NCBI GenBank assembly: GCA_028023455.1 | Contig: JAQFVV010006255.1 | Span: 930,001 to 994,000 of the forward strand | Reading direction: 5' to 3' | From: Epiperipatus broadwayi | Lineage: Eukaryota > Onychophora > Udeonychophora > Euonychophora > Peripatidae | Length of the DNA: 64,000 bases | In this document: positions 11,256 to 23,862 of the stretch, in pieces | Numbering within the stretch: position 1 is the first letter of the stretch | Layout of the letters: each line of letters starts with the position of its first letter | Program-made: the position numbers and the translations under genes | The notes under the pieces: generated by a model | The model's database searches: none | What the model was told of the DNA's origin: nothing | Seen by the model: the letters and a program-made list of their open reading frames with translations, nothing else

Positions 11256-11270
11256 ATTATAATCATTAAG

Positions 11271-13540
11271 GCAAATATTTTAATTCTATCTTTATCCTTT
11301 TATGACTCTAAATCTCTCATGGGTCATGCATAAATATTCGAGCATTTGTTGGGCAGCCAAAAATAATGGTTAATAATTATGAGGGAAAATAGTTTAGATA
11401 CACCATATACTTAGAAAATAATAAATTAAAAATTATATTCCTAATTTAAAATATCACAAGAATATTAATAATCATTGCAGAGACCTTCTTTTACTGTTAC
11501 GTCATTCATTTAAATATTTTTATTTATTGTTAATAAATTAATTATATTTGTTAATTATCTTATCTTAATTATATTTGTTAATTATCTTATTTTTGTGTTT
11601 AATTAGTTAATGCTTATCATCAATTAATTTTATAAATAAATATGGTCACATGATATTATACACTTACATTATCTTCAGCTTAGTATTTATTTGCTTAAGA
11701 TATGAAATAAAAACAATAAAATGTTCTTAGCTATTTAATCATATCAAATATAATAATTTATAAAAATTGAAAAGTTTAAGAATAATATTTGCTTTATTTT
11801 GATATTATAACCCTGAGATAACTTCAAGTTGAATTTATATAATATGAAAGCTTAGAACAAAATTGTTAGCCTAAATATATGAATGTTATAGGATTTATTT
11901 TTCTAAATCCAGTTATACTTTAAGTCATCCATACAATTCTGAGATCTTATTGTGATTAATCACAAAAACACATTTGTATAGTTCTTCCTTAAAATAAATA
12001 TTTGCTTATTATAAAGAATCTCATAAAGTAACTAACTATTCAAGTGTTTAAAAGGTTAATTTTAACCCTGAAACTATCGGTAAATTGGTCAGAGTCTGGA
12101 GAAATGGACGTTGAACTGAGCACTACAACTAGAGAGAGAGAGATAATTTTCAAAATTCATGTCTTTAAAACTTAATTGTGGATTAATTATATTTTTAATG
12201 GCTCTGAAGTCAAAAATATTGACTGTTAAGGATGGAAGAAAGGTCTACCTCTCATGTGATACTATATTTTTCTAAGGAATATTATGGAAAACTTAATATG
12301 GAATAAGTGAATAACATTAATAGGATATTTCTCATTAATGGATATTTTATATTTTGTTATATCTATCAGTCAACTAGAAAGCAATCAAAAGAATATACAA
12401 AAAAAATTATTGTTCAAAAATAATTGTATAATGTCTAATATAATAGTCCCATTCAACTATCACATCACCAGCTTTGATATGGATTACCTATGGGCCTAAA
12501 GAAACATGCAAAAATAGTGATTTGGATAACTGATACAGTTATTACTTAATATTGCACCATTTAGATTAAGTTTTTTTAAAAATAGTAATATTATTTTATA
12601 TTTATTTAATAAATATATATATATATAATTTCTCAAAGCATTTTATATAAAAGTATAGTAGTAATAACATCCTTTATTTAACAAATATCATTTTTTTAAA
12701 GTATGTTAATTAATAATTGATATATGCATATGTTAAAATGTTGAGAGATACATATTATTTTAGTTAAATCTTTATTCTTATTTACATAATCGATATATAA
12801 AATATTTAATAAATGAATATGATTATAAATATTAATCTTCTGCTGTGCATTAAACATGTGGGAGAGTTAAGTAATATTTAAATTAAAAATAATTTAAATC
12901 ATAAAGGGTAAAAAACACTGTATGATTATTGCAATTGTTGTATAATAATAAGCTGTAATAAGAAGGGTTTGAAATAATATTATTATATAATATTACATAT
13001 GTTTACATTGTAACATAAGTGATATTTTTAAGGCCGTAAAATTTCTTTATTGAAAATAAAGAAATAGTGTGTAAGTATTAATTTATTATTATTTTTTGGG
13101 TATTTTAAATATAATATTTATATTGTGTATTATGTATAATAAAGTTAGTATTGTTATCAATTGATATGTTGTTCTTGATCTCATAATTTTATTTATGCCT
13201 CTATTTTACTTTGAAGTTAATTCAAAGTCTGTCAGTGAAAGATGTTGCATTGAGTTTGTTGCATCTTTTCATTATCACTCTTATTTTAAGATTTTAGTAT
13301 AAACTTTAAACATTCATGCCATGTACTTGTACATTTATTACATACCATAAAGTCATTGTAAGTAGTCATAGAAGTAGCATCCATATTGTTATAAATAAAC
13401 CATTTAAACTTACATGGTGCTCATCATTATTAACTTTTAAACTTTTGCAGGTTACAATATGCTTTCAATGCTACATTTGATTCATTTATTTATATTGGTA
13501 AAATATATATATAAATGACAATAGATTTTTTGTCTGTTTC
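11271..13540. other. AT-rich stretch without a gene
   Basis: No gene visible. It holds short local repeats (AATTATATTTGTTAATTATCTTAT twice near 11550, too short to classify), a GA-run near 12130 and TA-rich tracts. Confidence 0.55.
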
Positions 13541-13548
13541 CATATATA

Positions 13549-14160
13549 TATGATAACAGATGGCGTTCTACCAAAAACACCGTCAAGCGTAGTTTTCTGT
13601 TTACATAAACGTCAGAGCAAGCATTCACTATCTCTAACCTTAACAGAAAACTATGCTTGATGGTGTTTTTGGTAGAACGCCATCTGTTATCATAAATACA
13701 AGCGTTAGCAAGTTTTTTAAGTTGTGTTTTTTTTGTTTTTCATAAATGTACCTTTGAGGTCTTTCTTGCAATGATGTATATTGCAGAGGCTTCTACTATG
13801 TAGTGATGCTGAACTGAGATCAGACCCATGTAGCTAACTGTCTTGCTATGCTGAGTTTGAAGACAGTAACGTGTCTAAAAGATTCACGCTTGCAAGCTGA
13901 ATAGAAACTGTTTCATAAATGCTCAGAGTTTGTGTTTAGATCTAGTTTCTTATTTCTGTCTTTCACTGATGATAGCAAATAGCTTGAAATCATGATCTGA
14001 AAGTGGAATTAAGGTTATAGATAGTGAATGCTCACTCTGACATTTATGTAAACAGAAAACTACGATTGATGGTGTTTTTGGTAGAACGCCATCTGTTATC
14101 ATAAATACAAGCGTTAGCAAGTTTTTTAACTTGTTTTTTTTTTGTTTTTCATATATATAT
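13549..14160. repeat. Three-copy hairpin element (GATGGCGTTCTACC family)
   Basis: A block containing GATGGCGTTCTACC and a run of AAAACACC occurs three times: plus orientation from 13551, inverted from about 13645 to 13696, and inverted again from about 14056 to 14104. The first and second form a hairpin with about 50-bp arms. The first and third form about 100-bp terminal inverted repeats of a 0.55-kb unit. The second and third also share a following ATACAAGCGTTAGC segment and T-rich tail. The middle (13800-13900) contains GATCAGACCCATGT, similar to the upstream part of family A. A composite or nested non-autonomous element is likely. Confidence 0.6.
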
Positions 14161-14624
14161 AAAGCAGCATAAGTATCTAGCATAGCATTGGAATAACAAG
14201 ATCAGTAGGTTAGCTTCTTATATACATTGTCAGTATGGATATTTCCTGGATATTGCATTTATAACATAAATACTGGAGGACTTTAATTTATTAATTTCTG
14301 ACTTTGCCAGTGCTAAAAAGCCTACTTTTCATATATTGGGCTATGAAACATGGAGAAACCATTCTTCTTAATTCTCTATAAATTCAAACTCAATCAACAT
14401 GAAGACTAGCACTTGTCTTTTTTTTTTGAAGCTGATTTTTTAATATACATTATACTTGTATTCAAATATTTTTGCAATCTAATAATATTAATCTGACCCA
14501 CTGTTTATAATAAATATTAAAAAAAAAATTAAAAAATAGGAAACTTAAGTAAGTTTTCTGTTCAGATTAATAAAAACAAGATATTTACCAGTGTTCTGTT
14601 TTAGAATTTATATTACCCTGTGTA
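14161..14624. other. AT-rich stretch without a gene
   Basis: Nothing supported beyond homopolymer tracts. Confidence 0.5.
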
Positions 14625-14700
14625 GTTTGAAAGAGTTGGTAGAGTATCTGACTTGGAACCAAGAGGTCCCAGAATTGATTCTGGCATTTTCAGGTCTCCT
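14625..14700 (+). mobile_element. tRNA-like fragment, probably SINE head
   Basis: GTTGGTAGAGTATCTGACTTGG resembles the box A to anticodon-arm part of a tRNA, followed by an ACTTGG/CCAAGA arm and a degenerate box B in AGAATTGATTCTGG (14671-14684). Box B lacks the GGTTC consensus, so this is a relic rather than a working tRNA gene. The GTTGGTAGAG segment matches the head of family F. Confidence 0.45.
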
Positions 14701-15479
14701 GAGCAATAAAACCATATGTGATTTTGTTTATTTATATTAGAAATTTAATATTTAAATACAAGTATATGGTCTATATTGAACTTAATGTAAATGAAAACAA
14801 ATTGTATTATTAACTCCTTAATTAAGGGGCATTGTTATGAAAAAGCATCCTTGCTTTAAACAAAAATATTTTCTTTCATTTCTTTAAAATTTAGATTTTG
14901 TCAAAATAAAAAATAAAATCATTATACTAAATGCAGATATTCCTTTAATAATTTAGTATTTCAAAAAAAAATATCAAAAAATATTATTAATCAACAGTTA
15001 AGTTAAGATTTGCCCATACATATATGTTTGGGTCAAAAAGATAGATGGATTCATTCTATCTTTTCCCAAAGACTTTATCTTGTGCTTGAAAAAGTGGGAG
15101 TATTCATTTATATAGTGACATCTACAAAGCACATGTGCATTAGCTTATTGGCTTATTGGTATTACAGTTTATAAAACATCGCACTATATAAAATAAATGT
15201 CTTCTATACTTTATTGTAAATAATTATATACATAAATTTTATCTGTGTTTATTTTTCTTCTTAAAAAAGCTTTAAATATATATAAACCCACATTTTATTC
15301 TATATCCCATGAGACCAAACTGTCTCAATATATATGTGTGTGTGTTTTATATATATTTTTTTTAAATATATATATATTTGGTATTATACTAATCTTATAT
15401 AGAAAATTAAAATAGATTTTTTATTTATTTTTAAATTAAAAAATCAGTTTTTTATATATAATAATTTCCATTTTTTTAT
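14701..15479. other. AT-rich stretch without a gene
   Basis: I see only microsatellite-like TA and TG/TA runs near 15340-15370. Confidence 0.5.
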
Positions 15480-15920
15480 TCCAGAAGCAATAGTTTATCA
15501 TATTTCCTCTATGCCAGATCTATTCGTTACAAGTGTAAGTAATCAATAGATAATAGGTCGTGATGTGTATCCAAGTCCCAAACTAGATTTTGGTCATTGA
15601 TTTTTACCAGTAAGGACTATCCTTTACTTCTTATACACCATGTAGGTTAATAATCTGAGACATAATAAACTATGCTTTTGAATCCAAGAGAAACTACTTG
15701 TATATTTATTTAGATCTGATGTTAGACCTGCAATTAAATAACTTAATGGATTCTGTATTTTGCTATCAGTAACATTTACCCTTTAGGATCCATTGATTAC
15801 TCAGATTTGCAATGAGTGGTGGTGAATGATCAGAAATTATTTTGTAAATTTGAATATAATCCTACTATTCTAATATTCATTGATTATTCTGGCTTGCAAT
15901 GAATTGTTTTGGAATAAATA
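15480..15920. mobile_element. Old, decayed family A copies
   Basis: The minus-strand segment about 15530-15616 aligns to the family A ribozyme region; its core has become CTGGTAA and its stem I GGGAC/CTTGGAT-like. Plus-strand segments ATCCATTGATTACTC (about 15789) and TTCATTGATTATTCTGGC (about 15882) match the family A body. Divergence is much higher than at 6-7.7 kb. Confidence 0.5.
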
Positions 15921-16880
15921 AAATAAATTGTTGTTCTTTGTCTAAATGATGGGTCTGTATGGAAAGAGCCATGAAGGTGCTTTGTTTTGTAAGTTTTAGG
16001 CTTAGAAAAATAAGTAAGTAAACATGTCAATTGATTCCTATATAGAAGGCAAAATATTCAATGACAAAACTATTATCTCTTGCTATATGTCCAGAGCAAT
16101 AAACTATTCAATTATGTATTTAGTGATGATTATAATGCAATAAATTTTAAATTTATATATTATTATACTTAATATTCCTATTGAAAATGGAGATTCTTAC
16201 AATGCTGGCATCTAATTAACTGAGATGACGTCAGTACCAATATAACAATCTTTAAATCAAATATTCTAATCTGCCATTATGAAAAAGCAATATTTGTACT
16301 GACATTACTTAATTTTCATTATTTTTTAATATTTACAAATTTTTTTTTACCGTATTAGTTTTTGAAAAAATTACTTTATTTAAATAATTTATTTGATTAA
16401 AAAAATATTTGTAGTTAAAAAATATTTTAAGTACTTAATTATATAACAGTAATAGTATTTAAAGCTGTAATCTATAATATGTGTTTGTTAATAAAAAAAA
16501 TTGTTTTTATTTTATCGATTTCCAAGTAACTTTAAAATCTAGAGTAACCAAAAACTCTCTTAATGGTAACCAAACAAAAGAATCAGCAGCTGCATACGAT
16601 GTCACAAACATTATTAAATTACTAGTGAAAGCTCTTTGTTTCTTCTTTTTCAAAAAATAGAAAATCTTTATAAAAATAAATTTAGTAAAAATTTGTGTGG
16701 GTTTGCTAATATGCATGTATATGTACAAAACGTGTAAATCTGAAGATAGCAAAAACCATGTTTTCTAAAAAAAAAAAAAATTCAAAATATAGAAAAAATT
16801 ATAAAATGTACAGCTAATATTAAAAGTTACAATGGATAATGATTGCTGAAGACTGTAAATAAATAAAAATAATAATTGTA
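15921..16880. other. AT-rich stretch without a gene
   Basis: No gene or repeat recognised. A lone TGACGTCA palindrome (cAMP-response-element consensus) lies at about 16226-16233; without context its role is unknown. Confidence 0.45.
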
Positions 16881-16881
16881 T

Positions 16882-17050
16882 TTTTCTGAGGATTCGTGAT
16901 GATCATGTTTTAGTTGTATTTATATGTTGGACTATTTCCATCATCTAATATGAGTATGGACTGTCTTTAGAAAAATTTAACTTTATTTAAATGTTCCAAA
17001 TACATTGAATTGTTATTAATTAGTACAAGCACAACGTTTCAAGAGGTCTA
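16882..17050 (-). mobile_element. Family F copy, 5'-truncated
   Basis: On the minus strand this carries GAAACGTTGTG, then the family F middle (TACTAATTAATAACAA), the TGTATTTGGAA segment, AAATAAAGTTAAA, GATGATGGAAATAGTCCAAC and the 3' end through CCTCAGAAAA. It begins within the ribozyme-like region, so the tRNA head and the CTGAAGA core are missing. Confidence 0.7.
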
Positions 17051-17884
17051 TATTTCTACTTAAAATTGTAATTCCATGTATGTCAAACTTTTATTGCAAA
17101 CGGAAGTCTTAATATTGTGAAATGTCAATATTTTAGTGATTACTTTATTGCAGAGCGCAGCCAAAGTGTTAGAGAAACTTTTGAACATACAAAAGTATTT
17201 AAATATAAAAGACAAAGATGCAATTGTTGTTTTAATATATTCTGTAAAGCTATCATTGTCAAAAAATTGTTAAAGCCTCTCTGGAAAAACAATGTGGTGA
17301 CTGAATGATATTATATGATCAGAGACTCAACACAAAGAGTTTTAAAATTTTATACAAGAGTGATACAGAATTATTGAATTAAAAAAAAAGTTAAAATGCA
17401 CAAATTTAACCCTTTATTTGGGAATGGTGACTATGTAAAAAAATGATTACAGTCCCAGATGATTTCTAATGGATAACATGTGTCATTATTTCATTATATT
17501 ACTCTGTTGCTAGTTAGGTCCTTCTTACGTGATATAGAAAACCTAATGTAAGTAGGGGTATGCAATGAACTTGTTATTTATAAAGATATTGTCTATATTT
17601 CTTTTTTTTGCTATCATTTTATGGGACAAATATTGAAATGCAAGAATATGAATTCATTGTTGGAATAATCAATGTAAAATGAGAGTATATTTATAAAAGG
17701 TATGCATTAATTTAGTCAATATATTTTAATGAGTATAGCAACAGTCAACCTAATACATAAATGAGTTTGACAAATTTATTTAGATTTATGCTTACAAACA
17801 AACAAAAAATTACAGGATTGTTTCTATTTGTATTTTGCATATGATTTGGAAAATAGTTATTCACTCTACTTTCTCCATTTCATA
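17051..17884. other. AT-rich stretch without a gene
   Basis: A 63-codon plus-strand frame at 17117-17308 (MKCQYFSDYFIAERSQ...) has no identifiable domain. Nothing else supported. Confidence 0.5.
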
Positions 17885-18690
17885 ATCATTTATTGTAAAC
17901 TTGAGTAATCAATGGATATTACACAATAGAGCCATTATATCTACATTTTTAAATTTTGGCTTATGGTTATTGTCAGTGGCAAATTTATACTCTAATACAC
18001 TTACCCAGCCACCATCTATCCTTAAGTCTTTCATGCTATCTAGATAATAGGTGAAAATAAAAAAATCTTAATGCTTTGATTCCACCTAAGACAACATGAT
18101 TGTTTTATTATATGTAACTACCTAAAAAAATATCACATATGCTTTTAGAAATAGTAATTTATAGCATTTATTCTTCATCAAAGTTATCTATTGCAAGTTT
18201 GATTAGTCAGTGGATACTACATAATGATACTATAAGTGAGAACTGAGTGTGGAGATGTGGATGTAATATCATTGCCATGTTCTGTTCATTGATTACTAAA
18301 ATTCATAATATATGATTCTGGATTGAAGCAAATAGAATACATTGCTGCTTTTAAAATTATATATTAATTATAGAGCAGAAAAATTCATGTAATATTTTAT
18401 TGATATACTGTATAAACCTTTCCAGCCAATAAGTAAAAGGATGCTTGCTGCAGTAAAACTGAAATCACTAATACCTATGGATACTGGTCACATTTTAAGT
18501 CCATACAAATTAGACCATAAGATTGGCATTAATTTAAAACCATTTCAATTTCAGACTATTAGTTTAATGTTATAAAAGAATTAAAAATGGCTGCTGGATA
18601 TATAGATGCAAGTAGTTTAAAGCACCTCATTGGTGAATAACACAGTCCAAAAACTAGTTTAAAAATATTCATTATTACTGTAGCATTTAG
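17885..18690. mobile_element. Cluster of decayed family A copies
   Basis: GAGTAATCAATGGATATTAC (17903) and GATTAGTCAGTGGATAC (about 18200) match the family A body in minus orientation. 17930-17985 matches its ribozyme with core CTGACAA. At 18590-18672 a plus copy keeps GGCTGCTGG, CACCTCA, TTGGTGA, AAAAC and TAGTTT in the right order. All are too degenerate to fold convincingly. Confidence 0.5.
18621..18672 (+). ncRNA. Relic hammerhead-like motif, family A
   Basis: CACCTCA-TTGGTGA-hairpin remnant-AAAAC-TAGTT-TAAAAATATTC lines up position by position with the intact family A ribozyme, but the core and the cleavage triplet are both mutated. Confidence 0.35.
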
Positions 18691-19345
18691 TTTTCATTTT
18701 ACATTAAATGATATTAGAGTATAATCAATAGAGGGTTCCTAAAAGCATGTATTAAATTCAAGCAGAGAAAATCATATATTTTTGTTGGTATATTCTATCT
18801 TATCCAAATTAAAAATGCTTAGAGTTGATAAAAATGAGATCACTAAAATATATAATTACCATACAAATGTCAGATCTTTTAAGTAAATATACCTGTTAGC
18901 TACATAGATGCATTAGATTCAAGATTCTTACTTATAAGATATTTATAAATTAATTGTAATTGTAAACATATTACCATTATCATCTATTATCTATTTGTTA
19001 TTCAAGATTATTGCTCTTAAAAGCATAGATTTATATCCTCATTACTATTTCTTTTCTATTCTTTTTTTTTGCCTTACTATTTTCAGTGACTTAGATAAAT
19101 GTAAGACCAATTTTTATGAGCCTCTAATTTCATTAGTCATTTCTTTGCCCTAATTGTGACAATGAGATTGTAGACTTGAATACATATTTTTACCTTTTAC
19201 TTTCATGCACTGTAAGTGTGCTATCAATAAGGTTCATTTTTTTTTAAAAAAGAATCGGAGTTTTAAAAAAAATAATCTTTTAACTTTTTTTCTCTATTTC
19301 TCCTCCCCCTGAAGATAGAATGACCATGGTAATTTATAAATATAT
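18691..19345. other. AT-rich stretch without a gene
   Basis: No supported feature apart from T-runs. Confidence 0.5.
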
Positions 19346-19384
19346 TATACCATTTACAACTATCTTAAACACTTTATTAATACT

Positions 19385-19465
19385 ATTTATTTATATCAAA
19401 ATTAACAGTTTTGACTGTTTTGCAGTCATCATCAGAGCTACAATATTCAAATATATATTTATACA
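19385..19465 (-). ncRNA. Hammerhead-like motif, family H, left end
   Basis: On the minus strand, CTGATGA (complement of 19429-19435) is followed by TGACTG...CAGTCA and then AAAACTGTTAATTTTGATAT. The G that normally opens GAAA is A here. Stem I can pair as AGCT with the downstream A-T segment only weakly. Confidence 0.4.
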
Positions 19466-20728
19466 ATTTATACACTTATACATATATTCATATATATATA
19501 ATTAAATACACAAAATAAAACAAAAATAAATTAACCTAACCATTATAAATAATCATTTCCCATTTTATTACTTTACACTTAAATAATTCTATCCACATTT
19601 ATTTTATATCACTTTATTTTATTTTTAAAAATTACTATTTATTATAATTATAAAACTTTAATATTTATTCTACTATTTAATATATATTATTGTCATTTTA
19701 TTTGTATTATAAATCAACTTCTAACCTTTTTTTATTTTTATTACATATTTTATAATTATCAATTAACTTTCCCCACATTACAAATTACTTTTTTACATTA
19801 CAAAAATTACCTACCTCTTTACAATCCTATTTTCAACTGATAAAATTTTCAAAATTTGTACACTTGCTTAACATCTCCCTCTATCATCATTTTCTTCAAC
19901 TTTATTTTTTAATCTTTTTCAAATTCAAACTATTATTAATAATAATTGCTTATAAAATTGTTGTCTTTACCCCCCCCTTCCCAAAATCCCTATTAAGATT
20001 TGATTTTATATTCTTAATCAATATTGTCTCTTTAATTTTCCTATCTCTTCTATTATGATAAGAGATCACCTATTTATTTGAATTCATTAGGAACAGGCCA
20101 TGGGTTTGAGAAAGATAATATAAAATGATTAATTACACAAATAATAGCAGGAATAGGAAAATTAAAGAGGCAATATTGATTAAGAATATAAAACCAAATC
20201 TTAATAGAGATTTTGGAGTAAAGTCAATAATTTTATAAGCAATTATTATTAATAGTAGTTTGAATTTGAAAAAGGTTAAAAGAATAAAATTGAAGAAAAT
20301 GACAATAGAGGGGGTGTTAAACAAGTATACAAATTTTGAAAATTTTATCAGTTGGATTTTTAGAAATATGATTGTAAAGAGGTAGGTAATTTTTGTAAAG
20401 TAAAAAAATAATTTGTAATGTGGAAAAAGTTAACTGATAATTATAAAATATTTAATAAAAATAAGAAAAGATTAGAAGTTGAATTATGATATATGTAAAA
20501 TGACAGTAATATGTATTAAATAGTAGAATAAATGTTAAAGTTTTATAATTATAATAAATAACATTTTTTTTAAAAAAAAAAAATATATAAATGCGGATAG
20601 AATTATTTAAGTATAAAGTAATAAAATGGGAAATGATTATTTATAATGGTCAGGTTAGAATGTATATATATATATATTTTATTTTGTGTACTTAATTATG
20701 TATATGAATATATGTATAAGTGTATTAA

Positions 20729-21493
20729 TCTATTGAATGCATGACTCGTCTAAAAACGAGAAGATTTGACATCACTCTAAATCGGCTACTTTTTATCCCA
20801 CGTATACATATGATACGTCATTAGAAAGAAAATCAAAAGTTCTGTAAGATGGTGCCCTCTTCAGTATTAATTTACAAGTAAAAAATCAATAAAAATGACC
20901 ATATATGTCAAACAAAACCAAAGCACCGCCTCCTCACCAACTTTTCTTGAATCTTATTGGCTGTCCCACTTCTGTCAGAAAGGGAAATGGCTGCCAAAAG
21001 GTAAAAAGTTACGTTCATTTTGATTTTTATTACGAAAATGATAAACGAATGTTTACAACATTTTAAACAATATTTGAATTGAATTACAAATTATTATTGA
21101 TAAAATAATACTAAAAATCAAATTATTTTAGAAAAATAGTTAAGATATTACCAAGAATTATTTATTTATTGCTACATATTGATCGTAATGTTAAAGTGAA
21201 AAAAAAAAGATTGCTGACGCAATCTTTTTTGGTTGGTTGAATAGCGGTTACTTTTATTTCACTGCAATTGAATATTTTTTAAATTATAAATCAAATTTTA
21301 TTTTTGAAAAGATTTTCATTTGCTTTCGTAATCTGACAATTCAGTAATATACTTTTTACAAACGAAACTAACGTATTTATATTATTAAAAGTGATCTATT
21401 TTAACAATAGATTTTGTTAAAATTGTGAGTTGGCCAATTACAAGTTTTAATTTTTAACTCATTCGGCCAATTATATAATCATCGTTCAAAGGG
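20729..21493. mobile_element. piggyBac-like non-autonomous element (TTAA target)
   Basis: A 765-bp block interrupts the right arm of the family H palindrome and is bracketed by TTAA at 20725-20728 and 21494-21497. Removing the block and one TTAA restores a sequence that aligns base for base in length with the other arm, which serves as a pre-insertion empty site. The right end, read inward, is CCCTTTGAACGATGA; the left end is TCTATTGAATGCATGA, an imperfect terminal repeat of the piggyBac type (CCC(T)TTGA). There is no transposase frame. The interior holds a local hairpin GATTGC/GCAATC near 21210-21230 and more CpG than its surroundings. Confidence 0.65.
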
Positions 21494-21512
21494 TTAATTA
21501 TATAATTATATA

Positions 21513-21580
21513 TTTGAATATTGTAGCTCTGATGATGACTGCAGGACAGTCAAAACTGTCAGTTTTGATATAAATAAATA
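21513..21580 (+). ncRNA. Hammerhead-like motif, family H, right end
   Basis: CTGATGA is at 21529-21535. Stem II is TGACTG (21536-21541) with CAGTCA (21547-21552), six perfect pairs. AAAAC follows in place of GAAAC, then TGTCAGTTTTGATAT. Stem I can form from AGCT with AGTT and AUAUU with GAUAU. The lost G of GAAA predicts inactivity. Confidence 0.45.
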
Positions 21581-21618
21581 GTATCGATAAAATGTTTAAG
21601 AAAGTTGTAAATGGTATA

Positions 21619-22939
21619 TGTCAAAGTAGAAATCAATACATAGGAAAAGGAAGAAGAATAAGATAATTTACAAATAGTAATGATAATGCTGCTTTATTCA
21701 TATAAGAATTACTAACATTTAGATAATGAAAGTGTTGCAGTAGTCTATAAATAAATTATAACTTGGGCTGTGATTACATTTATTTAACATTAGTTTGCAT
21801 AATGCAGTACTTAAAATTGTTTTCTTCAATAAGATTTAATCACTACATTACAAAATCAACTTTCAGTGTTTATTTATTTTCTATAACAATTAAATATCTT
21901 TGCAATGAATATAGTTATCATGAAGCACACCAAAGCAATGTATATGAGCTTCTAAATCTTGGAGACTTGTTATTAAATATGTAAATGAGACGTGGTTGTC
22001 TTATTAAGTCATTACATTGGATAGGTAAAACATAATCAAAAAATATCAATTTTCTCACTATGAATTCATATTATATAATGATAAATAATGCTTATGGTGG
22101 AAATCAAATCCTCTTTATTTGTGAATAGCAGTTCATTCTTCTAATTGGTAAATATTACATTTTCAGATACATCACTACCATATAAACTAATCATTTATTA
22201 GTCAACAAAGATTGTCTGGTATTGATAACTTTCTTTGTACACATATATATAATACAAGTGATATTTTCCGTTTTAGGAAGGCTGTTTTTCCAAACCATAT
22301 TCTCATCCTTTCAACAACGACAAAAAAAAATAATATACTTTCTGCCATTGCTGAGGACAGAGTGTAAATATGCATGCTTGCACATAGTAATTATCCTCAA
22401 CTAATTAAATATATATCACAGAAATAAGATGCACATTTCGATATAAAATAATGAGAAAAAAATAAACATTATTACTAACAATAACAATGTATTATTAATA
22501 AAAATAGTAATATAACTTCTTTGTTTTTTTTAAACTTCCCATGAAATTTGTATTTTGTGTGTGTGTGATAAAATATCTGAAAGTTTATAGGTACTTTCAG
22601 TGAAATATCTAATGTTTATTGCTTGCTTGGGTCATCAGTTCTTTGGTGGTTTCCACTACAATCGAGGAGTCTGCACCATTTACTAAGTGATATAAATTTG
22701 TTTATATCATTGTTTTTATTTTGTGCTAATCCATAAATTTTACAAAAATATATACATTTTGTATGTACTTAATATAATTTTAATAATATGGCAACATCTG
22801 GGATTTTTAATGCTATAAGTTAGTCCCTTGACATACATAAATGAAAATATATAATTCTACCAACCAAGCTATTTTTTACATAACTCTTTTGTTGTTCACA
22901 AATACATTCAAACAAGTAAATTTTTGTTTTGACTTACCA
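21619..22939. other. AT-rich stretch without a gene
   Basis: Small frames at 21763-21984 and 22222-22404 show no domain. A GT-run lies near 22556-22568. Nothing else supported. Confidence 0.5.
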
Positions 22940-22942
22940 TGC

Positions 22943-22988
22943 ATGAGTTGTAGTGAAAATTACACTACAGAAATATTATTCATAGAAT
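22943..22988 (+). repeat. Dispersed repeat, copy 1 of TGTAGTGAAAATTACAC motif
   Basis: TTGTAGTGAAAATTACAC, then CAGAAATATTATTCA, is repeated with small changes at 23957-24000 in the same orientation, about 1 kb apart. The second copy lies downstream of the family E ribozyme at 23.8 kb, so this may be part of that family. Confidence 0.5.
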
Positions 22989-23786
22989 CCAAATTCTGGA
23001 TAGAATCCAAAATTGATAAGATCAGGAATTTCCGTGTAGCTGGTCTCATCACTAATTCAATAGTCCAATCAATCAGTAAATGAGATAGCTGGTTATTCTT
23101 ACTTGGAAAATACTAGAAATTATCAGCCACTGTAAATCATTTATATATTAATAACGTTTTGCAAAAACATACTTGTGAAATCTAATGTAACCTGTATTCA
23201 TGGATCATGTGGTTATCATGCAGCTGCAATCTCTGGGTTCAAAATTTATGTTTTATCTTAAGTGAAATATTGAATAAGTATTTTAGAAAAAAATAAATTG
23301 CAAACATAAAAAGAGCAATATATATATATATCTGTTGAAGACTAGGAAATATGAAGTTTTATTAATAACAAATAATGAGTGTTTATGCAATTTAGTATAG
23401 CTCTCCCAATCACAGATTTCATTTTACAGTTCCTAGATATGAATATATCATAGTGTTTTTCCATTATTAAAATATTATGCCTTAATCACTGAGTATATAA
23501 TAGATGACATTTTATAGACATTCCTATAAAATCATAAATTTTTATAATGAATATTTTAAAACAGAAGACTTTTTTAAAATAAATTTTAATAACTTAAAAA
23601 CTTTTTATAAATTCGATCTTAAATTTTTTCGGGAATATTATAAAATAGTATTATTTTAATGAAATTAACAAATAATTATTACATCTATACTGAAATTATT
23701 TTTTTAATTATTATTATTAGATATCCTGAAGTGATTATTCATTTTGATGATGGAACTAATTTTAAAATAGTCTGATAAATATATGT

Positions 23787-23862
23787 GTAAGAGATTATGG
23801 TCGGGCCAACTGATGAGTGCTGGTTCATCGCGAAATGTGTATCTTGGAGATTATTGATCTTT
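23787..23862 (+). ncRNA. Hammerhead ribozyme motif, family E, copy 1
   Basis: CCAA (23806-23809) pairs with TTGG (23844-23847) as proximal stem I. The core CTGATGA is at 23810-23816 with no extra base before stem II. Stem II is GTGCT/ATCGC around GGTTC, with four of five pairs. GAAA is at 23832-23835. Stem III is AT-GTGT-AT followed by C23843, an ATC cleavage triplet. The distal GATTA can pair with TGATC. This is the most canonical core order in the window. Confidence 0.65.

Larger units (their letters stand above)
19346..21618. mobile_element. Family H: 2.3-kb palindrome with outward ribozyme-like ends
   Basis: The left arm (19346 to about 20056) and right arm (about 20138 to 21618, excluding an inserted piece at 20729-21493) are reverse complements over roughly 0.7 kb, around a spacer of about 80 bp. 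Both ends carry a hammerhead-like motif in outward orientation, followed by a common tail TTTTGATATAAATAAATAGTA. The body is extremely AT-rich with no domain; the small frames inside (for example 19864-20058 and 20133-20324) are mirror images of the same repeat. The build matches families D and G: two inverted copies joined body-to-body. Confidence 0.75.

Noticed and set aside
14625-14700. Functional tRNA gene
   Set aside because: Box B is degenerate and the acceptor arm does not pair, so a SINE relic is more likely.
22570-22700. Hammerhead-like CTGAAAG hairpin followed by TGAAAT, and a CTGATGA on the minus strand near 22640
   Set aside because: The core does not match CTGANGA in the first case, and no GAAA with a stem II follows in the second.
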